From Actinomycetota bacterium (GTDB lineage: Bacteria; Zhuqueibacterota; Zhuqueibacteria; Residuimicrobiales; Krinioviventaceae): DNA of 15,262 bases. The position numbers were made by a program, and so were the translations under genes. Of this stretch, positions 7,058-15,167 are shown piece after piece. The stretch is from contig JAACEJ010000018.1 in the NCBI GenBank assembly GCA_011682565.1, forward strand, positions 1 to 15,262. The letters are read 5' to 3'. Every line of letters begins with the position of its first letter. The stretch's first letter is position 1. The notes under the pieces were generated by a model. That model searched no databases. It saw only the letters and a list, made by a program, of their open reading frames with translations, and had not been told where the DNA came from.

Positions 7058-8095
7058 TTATCTTTTTTTAATTGCTTCTCCGGCCACCGGCCACCCCTCT
7101 TTATCCCACAGCAACTTTCTGATTCTCAGCGTACTTTCGCCATTATTCTGCGCATCATAAGCATGATGCACAAGCCAGTCGCCTTGTTTTTCCAGCAGAA
7201 CAGAGTTGTGACCCTGGCCCGGCCAGCGTTTATTCCCGGCAAGGACGAGAGTGCCGCCACCCTCCAGCATGGGTTTACCATCCCGATCCACATAAGGTCC
7301 CATCACTTTTTCGGACCGGCCCACCATTATTTTGTAATTGCTGTCCACTCCTTTACAACAGTAGTCAAATGAAACAAACAAATAGTAGTAGCCATTTTTA
7401 CGAACAATAAACGGACCTTCGATGGCCCCATCTCCAGCCTCGGCATCGGGCGTACCTGGCGAACGAGGCCGTCTGGCCAACGGATACCACTCCTGCGGCT
7501 CGGTCTGAATTTTCAGCAGATCTGGGGCCAGTTTGACCAGCTTTATGCCGCTCCAGAAAGAGCCGAAATCCATCCACACATTGCCATTCTCATCGCGAAT
7601 AATATTGGGATCGATTGCATTCCAGTTATCGCGGTTCGGTACGGATTCCAGCACTTTGCCATGATCGACCCACTGATAAGCCGGATCATCTGGATTCAGG
7701 GTTTTGTTTGTTGCCGCGCCAATACATGAGGTGTTTTTGCCAAAAACCGAAATCGAATAATACAGGTAGTAGGTACCGTTGGCATAAAAGATATCCGGGG
7801 CCCAGATAAACCTCTTTAGTCCGGGAACCGCTTTCACCGCCCAGGGAGGAAAAGATTCGAAAACCGACCCGATATATTGCCAGCGGTAAAGGTCATCGGA
7901 TCGCCGTATGGATATTCCTGGTCCGGTGGAAAAGATATAATAAATACTATCCTGCTTTATTATCACCGGATCATGGACAGGAACGACGTCGCCAACCTGC
8001 GCTTTTGTTTGACGAACCGGCATGAGAAGCAAAAATAAAATGAATAGTAGAACATGATAGTGCAAAGTCGATATCATAGTTTTCAGATTTTTCAT
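7058..8095 (-). CDS. GH43 C: arabinanase-like enzyme without sorting tail
   Basis: The 345-residue protein has a signal peptide (hydrophobic VLLFILFLLLMPV, cut near TKA/QVGD) and a single GH43 domain to its end (WPVAGEAIKKR). The triad is D42 (VHDP), D162 (NAIDP, 120 residues later, the spacing I recall for Cellvibrio Arb43A) and E226 (AIEGPF). It keeps WAPD (D101), FDYCCKGV...YKIMVGRS and GHN. Before the catalytic Glu it has a loop shared with A and B but absent from D and E (RRPRSPGTPDAEAGDG); its sequence differs from the WHSGEAA form in A and B. With no T9SS tail it should stay in the periplasm or leave by another route. It starts three bases after the stop of B, with 31 bases to GH2. Likely role: cleaving alpha-1,5-arabinan or its oligomers. 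Confidence 0.92.
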   Translation of the reverse strand: MKNLKTMISTLHYHVLLFILFLLLMPVRQTKAQVGDVVPVHDPVIIKQDSIYYIFSTGPGISIRRSDDLYRWQYIGSVFESFPPWAVKAVPGLKRFIWAPDIFYANGTYYLYYSISVFGKNTSCIGAATNKTLNPDDPAYQWVDHGKVLESVPNRDNWNAIDPNIIRDENGNVWMDFGSFWSGIKLVKLAPDLLKIQTEPQEWYPLARRPRSPGTPDAEAGDGAIEGPFIVRKNGYYYLFVSFDYCCKGVDSNYKIMVGRSEKVMGPYVDRDGKPMLEGGGTLVLAGNKRWPGQGHNSVLLEKQGDWLVHHAYDAQNNGESTLRIRKLLWDKEGWPVAGEAIKKR

Positions 8096-8098
8096 TTG

Positions 8099-9178
8099 CT
8101 ACTTTTTCTCGTTGGAACGTTCAAACTCAGCCGAGACCACTTTGCCAGCAACAGGCCAGCCATCTTCATCCCATAGCAATTTTCTGATTCTAAGAGTTCT
8201 TGCGCCATTGATCTCTGCATCATAGGCATGATAAACCAGCCAGTCCACCCCGTTTTCCGAAAAAACGGAATTAGAGCCCCTGCCCGGCCATCGCTTATCG
8301 CCGGCCAGCAATAAGGTACCGCCACCCTCCATCAACGGCTTCCCATCCCGATCGATGTAGGGACCCAACAACTTTTTGGCTCTGCCCACCTTGATTTTGT
8401 AATTACTATTCACTCCCTTGCAGCAATAATCCTGGGAAACAAATAGATAATAATAATCGTTTTTCCGCATGATAAACGGCGCTTCAACCGCCGCTTCTCC
8501 CGAATGCCAATCGGGCGTGCCGGGCAGGCGCGGACGTCTGGCCAGCGGGTACCACACCTGGGGTTCTGTCTGAATCCGCAACAGATCGGGAGCCAGTTTT
8601 ACGATCTTTACACCGCTCCAGAAAGAGCCAAATGACAGCCAAAAGCTGCCGTCCTCATCCCGGATAACCGTGGGGTCCACAGCATTCCAGTTGTCGCGGT
8701 TCGGTACCGACTCCAGCACTTTGCCGTGATCGACCCATTTGTAGTTCGGATCGTCCGGATGCAAAGTTGTGTTTGTCGCAACGCCGATGGCGGAGGTGTT
8801 CTTTCCATACGAACTGATACAATAAAACAGGTAGTAGGTGCCGTTATGGTAAGAAATATCCGGCGACACATAACGCCCTTTGAATTCCTTCAAAGTCCGA
8901 ACACCCCATTCCTGCGGTTTGCTGAAGACCTGACCGATAAACTTCCAATGCACCAGATCCGTCGAACTCCTTATGGGAATGCCCCAACCGGTACAATAAA
9001 CATAATACACGCTGTCCTGCTTGATCATGGTGGGATCGTGCACTGGCGGAATGACCACGTCGCCGAGCTGGCCAAATGCCTCTGAACTATTCAGCAGCAA
9101 TATAACCAGCAAACTGCAAAAAACGATCATGCCTGTAAAAACGTTTTGCTTTTTCGGAGTAGATTTTAAAGCTACCAT
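8099..9178 (-). CDS. GH43 B: divergent arabinanase-like enzyme without sorting tail
   Basis: The 359-residue protein has a signal peptide (IVFCSLLVILLL, cut near AFG/QLGD) and a GH43 domain. The triad is intact: D48 (PVHDP), D168 (NAVDP) and E232 (AVEAPF). It departs from its neighbours at several conserved places. WAPD is VSPD, the GHN histidine is Ser (S302, RGSNSVF), FSTG is YCTG, and SFDYCC is SQDYCC. It shares the GTPDWHSGEAA loop with A. A GAGGAG site precedes the ATG at 9178. The retained triad suggests an active enzyme, possibly with altered substrate fit or loss of the usual metal ligand. It lies 21 bases after A and 3 before C, so the three are surely co-transcribed. Confidence 0.9.
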   Translation of the reverse strand: MVALKSTPKKQNVFTGMIVFCSLLVILLLNSSEAFGQLGDVVIPPVHDPTMIKQDSVYYVYCTGWGIPIRSSTDLVHWKFIGQVFSKPQEWGVRTLKEFKGRYVSPDISYHNGTYYLFYCISSYGKNTSAIGVATNTTLHPDDPNYKWVDHGKVLESVPNRDNWNAVDPTVIRDEDGSFWLSFGSFWSGVKIVKLAPDLLRIQTEPQVWYPLARRPRLPGTPDWHSGEAAVEAPFIMRKNDYYYLFVSQDYCCKGVNSNYKIKVGRAKKLLGPYIDRDGKPLMEGGGTLLLAGDKRWPGRGSNSVFSENGVDWLVYHAYDAEINGARTLRIRKLLWDEDGWPVAGKVVSAEFERSNEKK

Positions 9179-9199
9179 AATACGGCTCCTCTTTTGTTT

Positions 9200-10264
9200 T
9201 TACTGTTTTTCACGCTCGTTATCCTCAGTAATCACTTTACCGGCAACGGGCCAGCCGTCTTTATCCCAAAGCAATCTTCTTATTCTCAGAGTTCTGGCAC
9301 CGTCATTGTCGGCATCATAAGCATGGTAAACAAGCCAGTCACCATCTTTTTCCATAAGAACAGCGTTATGACCGCGACCCGGCCATCGTTTATCCCCGGC
9401 AAGGACAAGCGTGCCTCCGCTCTCCATCATGGGTGTGCCATCACGATCGACATAGGGTCCCAACAAATTTTTCGATCTTCCCACCATGATCTTGTAGTTG
9501 CTGTTTACGCCGCGGCAACAGTAGTCAAAAGAAACAAACAAATACCAATAACCATTTTTGTGCACAATAAAAGGCGCCTCGATGGCTGCCTCGCCCGAAT
9601 GCCAGTCCGGCGTACCGGCAAGGCGCGGACGTCTGGCCAGCGGATACCATTCCTGAGGATATGTTTGTATTTTCAACAGATCGGGGGCAAGCTTGACTAT
9701 TTTTATGCCACTCCAGAAAGAGCCAAATGCCATCCAGACCTCACCATTCTCATCCCTGACGATATTCACATCGAGAGCGTTCCAGTCATCGCGGTTCGGC
9801 ACGGATTCCAGAACAATGCCGTGATCGACCCATTTGTAATTCGGATCCTCCGGGTGCAATGTTTTGTTGGTTGCCACCGCAATGACGGAGGTGTTTTTGC
9901 CAAATTTTGTAATCGAATAATACAGGTAATATGTGCCATTATCGTAAAAAATATCCGGCGCTGAAATATGCCCGGTGTATCCCTTGAATTTTTTCACAGC
10001 CCATTCCTGGGGTTTATCGAATACCTCACCAACATATTCCCAATTCACCAAATCCTTTGAACGCCTGATCGGAATCCCGGTGCCTGTTGAAAAGATGTAG
10101 TAAACACTGTCCTGCTTGATGATAACAGGATCATGGACAGGAACAACGTCGCCGCGCTGGGCAGATGCGTCAAATACCTGTAGCAATAGCAAGGGAAGCA
10201 GCATGAAGATAGAACTGCTTATTCTATCAAGATAGCAATTGCTTTTGTTTTTCAGATTTATCAT
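9200..10264 (-). CDS. GH43 A: arabinanase-like enzyme without sorting tail
   Basis: The 354-residue protein has a signal peptide (SSIFMLLPLLLLQVFDASA, cut before QRGD) and a GH43 five-bladed domain. The triad is D45 (VHDP), D165 (NALD) and E229 (AIEAPF). The residue after D165 is Val, not the usual Pro, and WAPD appears as ISAPD. FDYCCRGV...YKIMVGRS and GHN are present. It carries the GTPDWHSGEAA loop before the acid. There is no C-terminal sorting domain (ends VITEDNEREKQ), so a periplasmic or simple secreted location is likely. AAAGGAG nine bases before the ATG gives the start. It is the first of the tandem trio, 60 bases after the propeller gene. It probably acts on arabinan or arabino-oligosaccharides. 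Confidence 0.92.
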   Translation of the reverse strand: MINLKNKSNCYLDRISSSIFMLLPLLLLQVFDASAQRGDVVPVHDPVIIKQDSVYYIFSTGTGIPIRRSKDLVNWEYVGEVFDKPQEWAVKKFKGYTGHISAPDIFYDNGTYYLYYSITKFGKNTSVIAVATNKTLHPEDPNYKWVDHGIVLESVPNRDDWNALDVNIVRDENGEVWMAFGSFWSGIKIVKLAPDLLKIQTYPQEWYPLARRPRLAGTPDWHSGEAAIEAPFIVHKNGYWYLFVSFDYCCRGVNSNYKIMVGRSKNLLGPYVDRDGTPMMESGGTLVLAGDKRWPGRGHNAVLMEKDGDWLVYHAYDADNDGARTLRIRRLLWDKDGWPVAGKVITEDNEREKQ

Positions 10265-10324
10265 AACAATATGCTCCTTTAAAAAACAAAAATGAATAGA
10301 CTGTTAAGACAGCGCTATCAATTT

Positions 10325-11398
10325 TTAATGTTTTCGTTTTTGCTGTTCATACATAAGCAGATCGAATATCAGAATCCCTCTGCCCACACCTGCCGGGTCG
10401 CCTCTTTTAGCAAATTGAAACGCCATATAGCGGCCATCATCGCTGACCACGGGATTTGAGGATTTATAGCCGGGATAGTTGGCGAAGAACGTCAGTCGTT
10501 CGCTTTGACCGGAGCCATCCAGAGTTAGCTTGTAAATATCTATGCCCAGACGTTGGCCGGAGCCCTTGCGATCGCCCTTGGCGGTCGGAACGACTCTGCT
10601 GTGCTTGTTGCACTCGACCAGTGTGTACTTGCCATCGGGGAAAATGCCTTCCGGTTCGTCATACTGATCCGGTGCATTGGAATAGTTCACCACCTTGCCG
10701 GTCGCAATCTCCAGCCCCATCACCTCCGTACCCTGATATCGGTAAGCCGTGAAAATGAGTTCCTTCTCATCCGGTGGTCGAAAATTTTGTGTCTCGATAT
10801 CGGTATCGAATCCCAAGTCCCTTTTGTCCAGAATCTTCTTTTTGTTCGCTATTTCGGGAATGCCGTTTTTGTAAACAATGTCGGCCATGTAAAGCGCTCC
10901 GCCCAGGGACCATGCTATCCTCAGACGGCGGCGCGACACTGCCGGGCCTTCCATGCAGTGCTCGCCCAATGGCGTTGGCGGACCGGACAGATCGCGTTTC
11001 AACACCCACAATTCAGCATTCTTTTCGTTCCGGCTCGGCCACGGATCGCTGGCATCGAACCGACGCGCACCGGAAAGCAGAATATCGCCGTTGCTCAGGT
11101 ACAGCGCCCGGGTGTAGCCCTCGTGAAAGTAATGGTGCGTCAGAGGCCGGATGATGCCGGTTGCCACTTCCACTTCGTATACGTCGCCAAAAGTCTTTTC
11201 CAGAAACAGGATCCGTTTGCCGTCGTGCGACCAATCCGCTCTCTGGCCAAAGTAGGTCAGTCGCTTTATGTACGGCGGCAGTTCGTCCATCGGTGAACCG
11301 CTTTTTCCGCTTGCCGACTGACCGGAAGAAATTGTCGTTAACAATCCGATTGAAATCAGAAGGAAAACCGAGACTTTTTTCGCAATGTCATACCACAC
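10325..11398 (-). CDS. Exported TolB/PD40-type beta-propeller protein, function unknown
   Basis: The 357-residue protein starts at a GTG (11398) with AGGAG seven bases upstream. A signal peptide (VSVFLLISIGLLTTISSG) precedes repeated propeller motifs of the WD40-like PD40 type: RADWSHDGKRILFLE, DVYEVEVATGIIRPLTHH, GIFPDGKYTLVECN and NPVVSDDGRYMAFQF. Such repeats occur in TolB, in DPP-IV-type peptidases and in oligogalacturonate lyases (PL22). I see no peptidase domain and cannot confirm lyase residues, so no catalysis is claimed. Its place between the sulfatase and the GH43 genes suggests a role in handling the same glycan: binding, a new lyase, or assembly. The sulfatase stop is 17 bases upstream. 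Confidence 0.8.
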   Translation of the reverse strand: MWYDIAKKVSVFLLISIGLLTTISSGQSASGKSGSPMDELPPYIKRLTYFGQRADWSHDGKRILFLEKTFGDVYEVEVATGIIRPLTHHYFHEGYTRALYLSNGDILLSGARRFDASDPWPSRNEKNAELWVLKRDLSGPPTPLGEHCMEGPAVSRRRLRIAWSLGGALYMADIVYKNGIPEIANKKKILDKRDLGFDTDIETQNFRPPDEKELIFTAYRYQGTEVMGLEIATGKVVNYSNAPDQYDEPEGIFPDGKYTLVECNKHSRVVPTAKGDRKGSGQRLGIDIYKLTLDGSGQSERLTFFANYPGYKSSNPVVSDDGRYMAFQFAKRGDPAGVGRGILIFDLLMYEQQKRKH

Positions 11399-11401
11399 AG
11401 T

Positions 11402-11410
11402 GGATCTCCT
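11402..11410 (-). promoter_or_regulatory. Ribosome binding site supporting a GTG start
   Basis: The minus strand reads CAGGAGATCCACT before GTG at 11398. This spacing favours the GTG, which keeps the signal peptide. An ATG lying seven bases further downstream is out of frame. Confidence 0.6.
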
Positions 11411-11415
11411 GTTTT

Positions 11416-13035
11416 TTATAAAAAATCATAATAATTTCTCTTATCCCGTTTAAAGTGATATCTTTTTCCTGGATAAGGGATATCATCCTGATAGCGAATT
11501 GCCCGTTTGAGCAGTTCCTGCAACAATTCCGTTTTCATAGCCGAGTATCGCGGATCGTCCCACAGGTTCTTTATTTCAGAAGGGTCATCTTTCAGATTGT
11601 ACAGTGCGCCGGTTCCCATCATATCATATTCTATTTTCCAGTCGTCTTTTCGCAGCATACGCATGCTGCCGCTCTGGGTCCAGGTGTTCAATTCATCAAA
11701 CAACTTGCTGTTTCTGACAACACAACCCTCATCATAGGGATCCAACGGATCTTCGTCGTTGAAGAACAAACCGCCATATCCTTGTTCGGCATAAGCAGCG
11801 GCAAATTCTTTCTCCGGGTAACTTTTTCCGGTCAGCAGGGGCCATAAACTCCTTCCCTGAACACCCTCCGGTATGTCTACTCCTATTGCTTCGCAGATGG
11901 TTGGAAAAACATCGGTAATGGAAACATGCGCCGGATGGGGATTGGCCTCTGCTTTGATGCCTTTGCCATACCAGATTGTGGAGATGCGCATCAAGACTTC
12001 GGGAACGCCCGCCCCCTTTCGAATCATGCCGTACTCTCCCACGTAATCACCATGATCCGATAGAAAAACAAGAATTGTATTCTCCATAACACCCATCGCT
12101 TCAAGTCCGGCTACAAATCTTTTCATCTGGTCGTCAATCAACCGCAGCATGCCGAAATAGTTGGATCGTAAACGCGGCAATTGTTCATCGATATTGCCGG
12201 TTGCCATTTCGGACAATTCTCTTTGTTTGCGATAGGCATACCCCTTCTTATCTATCGTTTCCTTGCCGGCATGTACCGAAGGTAGTTTCTCAGGAGGAAA
12301 CATATCATAGTAAGGCGCAGGCACCTGATAAGGATTGTGCGGTTCCGGAAAGGACATCCACAGAAAAAAGGGCTGCTTTTTGACGGAATCAATCCACTGC
12401 AGGCTTTCGGTTACAATCCGATAGGGATATTGCAATTCCAGGGCAAATGGCGTTGGCGCAAAAGCGGCATGAAATTCTGTTTTCTGCATCCACCTGTAAA
12501 AAGCTTTTTTGTCTGTGCTTTCTTGCCAGTCATAACTGCGGATATGGCCATACTCCTTAAAAACATCCAGATCGGCACTTTTCAGATAACAATGCTTTTT
12601 GCCAATGAGCGCTGTTTTATAGCCTCTGTATTTCAAAACATCGATTATATCTGTTTGAAAAACCACATCATCCACATTGTGATTCGATCGTACCTGCGTT
12701 GTATTTGGGAACCTGCCCGTTAACATGGATGAGCGGGCCGGAACACAAGCGGGCGCGGAAGTGTAGGCCTTATTGAACCACACGCCTCTATTCGCAAGGC
12801 TGTCCAGGAACGGTGTGGTGTCCAAAGGAAATCCCTCGCGTTTGCAGACATCGGCTCTTTGCTGATCCGTCATGACAATGATGATATTGGGTGCACCGGA
12901 TGCTGAGGAAAAGTTCTTTTCCGTAATTTTAGGCTTGCGCTTCAGCTTTTCAGCTTTTGCATTTTTTGCCAGCAGTGTGGTTGCCGCAGCAGTTGCTGCA
13001 ATGCTTTTTAGAAAGTGACGCCTGTTGTTACTCAT
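11416..13035 (-). CDS. Type I (S1) formylglycine sulfatase with Tat signal
   Basis: The 539-residue protein removes sulfate esters, probably from a carbohydrate. The N-terminus NNRRHFLKSIAATAAATTLL is a twin-arginine signal, implying export of a folded protein. The active-site motif is C97-V-P-A-R101-S-S-M-L-T-G-R108. C97 would be converted to formylglycine by a maturase, which is not in this window. Metal ligands include D57 (MTDQQR) and D327-H328 (FLSDHGDYVGEYGM). Length and motif order fit the S1 family; the subfamily and sugar position cannot be read here. It starts two bases after the GH51 stop, so translation is probably coupled. Together with the arabinan enzymes it suggests that the target polysaccharide is sulfated. 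Confidence 0.93.
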   Translation of the reverse strand: MSNNRRHFLKSIAATAAATTLLAKNAKAEKLKRKPKITEKNFSSASGAPNIIIVMTDQQRADVCKREGFPLDTTPFLDSLANRGVWFNKAYTSAPACVPARSSMLTGRFPNTTQVRSNHNVDDVVFQTDIIDVLKYRGYKTALIGKKHCYLKSADLDVFKEYGHIRSYDWQESTDKKAFYRWMQKTEFHAAFAPTPFALELQYPYRIVTESLQWIDSVKKQPFFLWMSFPEPHNPYQVPAPYYDMFPPEKLPSVHAGKETIDKKGYAYRKQRELSEMATGNIDEQLPRLRSNYFGMLRLIDDQMKRFVAGLEAMGVMENTILVFLSDHGDYVGEYGMIRKGAGVPEVLMRISTIWYGKGIKAEANPHPAHVSITDVFPTICEAIGVDIPEGVQGRSLWPLLTGKSYPEKEFAAAYAEQGYGGLFFNDEDPLDPYDEGCVVRNSKLFDELNTWTQSGSMRMLRKDDWKIEYDMMGTGALYNLKDDPSEIKNLWDDPRYSAMKTELLQELLKRAIRYQDDIPYPGKRYHFKRDKRNYYDFL

Positions 13036-13037
13036 CT

Positions 13038-15164
13038 TTATTTTACCCCGAATTCATACATGTTGATGCTGATGGGATCGATCCTGAACAGGTTGCCAAC
13101 TGTGCTAACAGGATATTGCACGATTTCGACAGCGGGTTTTTGGCCGGGCAGGTTGATGGCGTCGATATGCTGAGCGGCTATCTGCCACCTCCTGACCCGG
13201 CCTCCAAGTTCCGCACCGGCAAAGCTGATATTGATCTCCTGCACGGATTCCGTCGGATTAACAATGGCCACGGTTACTTTTTTTCTGTCGCTGCTCAAAG
13301 CCGCGGCGACATCCAGCGGCCAGGTATCGCTGCCGGAAGTGACAGTAGGTTTGTCCACTCCGATCGTTCCCTGCACCGGATGCTGAGGAGAATTGCCGCT
13401 GACTTTTACCGGAATGGTACCAAAATGTTGACGGTATAATTTGAACACCAGGCCGTTGGGCTGAAAAGCAACATCGGTTTTGTTATAAGTCAGGCAGGTC
13501 GGTGCGGAAGTATAACCGGACATTCCGATGATATGCGTGTAGCGGAATATTTCGTGGAGCACCTCTGCTGCACACAGCGCAGCCATAAATTTCCCTCTTT
13601 CGTCCTGCAGGCTGCTCGACCATTCATCCAGCGCAATGGTAATGTTCTTGTTCTTCAGCTCGGGCATTCTTTGCAGATATTCGTCCCAAGCCTCGACCAC
13701 GCAGCGAACTCTGTTGGCGACCCTTCGCACCTGGTCAACCAGCGGGTCATTGGCGTCGACAAATTTCTGTTTTTCGACATCGAAGGCCTTGTTCAGGAAC
13801 GGGTAAAAATGCTCGGCAATGACCTGGAAATAGTCTGACGAATGGGCCAGAAGATTGCCGGACCAATCCTCCGGCGTGCCATACCTGAAAGGAAGTTTGC
13901 TGGGAAGTGGCGGACGAAAATACCTGGCCACCGTGCTCATCTCAAACGGATTGGCGCCCGAAGCGACGAGCGTAATAGTGGAATCGACCTCCCACATGGC
14001 TCTGGCAAACATATTGTGTTTGATGACATATTGATCGATGGCCATGTGACCGAACTGCCACTCGCCGTACATTTCATTGCCAATGCCCCACCACCGGACG
14101 TTGTAAGGCTCGGGATGACCATTGGCAGCGCGAAGTTTGCCCATAGGGGTATCCGTGGAGCCATTCACGTATTCGACCCATCGCGCCGCCGAGTAGGCAT
14201 CGCCAAAGCCACTGTTCACACAAATGTAAGGATCGATATTGAGCAGGCTGCACAAAGTCATGAACTCATCCGTGCCCACGTCATTCGGCTCCAGTGCCCG
14301 CCAGACATAATCATAACGCGGTGGCCTTTTATCCGGATCGCCGATTCCGTCGCGCCATTCGTAGGCGGAAACCATATTTCCGCCCGGCCAGCGATAAATC
14401 GCCGAGTCCATTTCTCTGAGCAGCCGGATGATATCCGCGCGAAAGCCTTTGATATTATCCGCCGGCATAAGCGAAACCGCGCCGATATGAAACGAACCAG
14501 TGCCGGTGCCGGTTATTTCCAGTACGCCGTCATCGGTGTCTCCTCCGGCAGTAAAATTCAGCGGGTACTTGTTATATTCGTGGGTAAGCGAATTAAAGAC
14601 AACGGTCTGGCGCTCGTTCGGCGCCGGACCCCATACCAGGCTGACTTTGACTTTGGCACCGGCGTCGCTGCTGAGAATTATGCGTCCGGTATAGCTTGCA
14701 TCCTTTCGCAGGGCCAATGCGCCCTGGCGGATGCCGTGCGGCGTATTGCTTTCCAGTTTGATGCGGGGGCTGTGTTCGCCCACGTAAGCGTTCTTTTTGT
14801 CCATCACCACGAATTCGTCGGGACCAACCGGCCACCATCTGCCGATATTTTTCCGGGTATTGATGGGAACCTGTTTTTTGCTGGAATTGACCGGATAAAA
14901 GAATTTTCTGTCGCCGAGCATCTCGGCCCAGAGGCCGCCTTCGAAATTATTGCGAAAAAGCTCGATGAACTGTCCGTACAGGTAGCGATGGATGGGCACC
15001 CCGGTGGCACGCACATCGATGACTGCCGCCAGTGGCTCTTGCAAAGGACGAAAAGCACTCTTTTCGGTCGTTTTGCCCGCTGCCACTGCTGTTCCCGGTT
15101 CCACCGCTAAAATGAGTACAGTGCAGACAATCAGTAATACAATCAATGCGGCTTTTAACTTCAT
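13038..15164 (-). CDS. GH51 alpha-L-arabinofuranosidase
   Basis: The 708-residue protein should release terminal alpha-L-arabinofuranosyl units from arabinan side chains or oligomers. It has a signal peptide (ALIVLLIVCTVLILAV, cut near AVAA). The GH51 start (YGQFIELFRNNFEGGLWAEM) is followed by a beta-sandwich insertion at about 125-240, resembling a CBM4-type domain (RQGALALRKDASYTGRI). The TIM barrel begins near 250 (YRWPGGNMVSAYEWRDGIG). Acid/base E364 is in GIGNEMYG and nucleophile E514 in ALDEWSSS. A beta-rich C-terminal domain ends EFGVK. I chose ATG 15164, eight bases after AGGA. A TTG at 15167 would add one residue. Gaps are 3 bases to the upstream stop and 2 to the sulfatase. Confidence 0.93.
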   Translation of the reverse strand: MKLKAALIVLLIVCTVLILAVEPGTAVAAGKTTEKSAFRPLQEPLAAVIDVRATGVPIHRYLYGQFIELFRNNFEGGLWAEMLGDRKFFYPVNSSKKQVPINTRKNIGRWWPVGPDEFVVMDKKNAYVGEHSPRIKLESNTPHGIRQGALALRKDASYTGRIILSSDAGAKVKVSLVWGPAPNERQTVVFNSLTHEYNKYPLNFTAGGDTDDGVLEITGTGTGSFHIGAVSLMPADNIKGFRADIIRLLREMDSAIYRWPGGNMVSAYEWRDGIGDPDKRPPRYDYVWRALEPNDVGTDEFMTLCSLLNIDPYICVNSGFGDAYSAARWVEYVNGSTDTPMGKLRAANGHPEPYNVRWWGIGNEMYGEWQFGHMAIDQYVIKHNMFARAMWEVDSTITLVASGANPFEMSTVARYFRPPLPSKLPFRYGTPEDWSGNLLAHSSDYFQVIAEHFYPFLNKAFDVEKQKFVDANDPLVDQVRRVANRVRCVVEAWDEYLQRMPELKNKNITIALDEWSSSLQDERGKFMAALCAAEVLHEIFRYTHIIGMSGYTSAPTCLTYNKTDVAFQPNGLVFKLYRQHFGTIPVKVSGNSPQHPVQGTIGVDKPTVTSGSDTWPLDVAAALSSDRKKVTVAIVNPTESVQEINISFAGAELGGRVRRWQIAAQHIDAINLPGQKPAVEIVQYPVSTVGNLFRIDPISINMYEFGVK

Positions 15165-15167
15165 CAA

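Noticed and set aside
9833..9842. Candidate frameshifts or internal stops in the GH43 genes
   Set aside because: All five GH43 frames run uninterrupted from signal region to C-terminus, so none is broken at the reading-frame level.
9194..9964. Open frame of 256 codons on the plus strand
   Set aside because: It is antisense to GH43 A; similar antisense frames appear opposite the other GH43 copies because the genes are paralogs.
7058..10264. Tandem repeat array or CRISPR-like structure
   Set aside because: The periodic similarity comes from three full-length GH43 paralogs, not short repeats with spacers.
13842..15110. Open frame of 422 codons on the plus strand
   Set aside because: It lies wholly antisense to the GH51 gene, whose protein has clear catalytic motifs; the antisense translation has no recognisable domain and reflects the codon bias of the real gene.
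15165..15167. TTG as the start of GH51
   Set aside because: It adds one residue before an ATG that has better spacing from AGGA.
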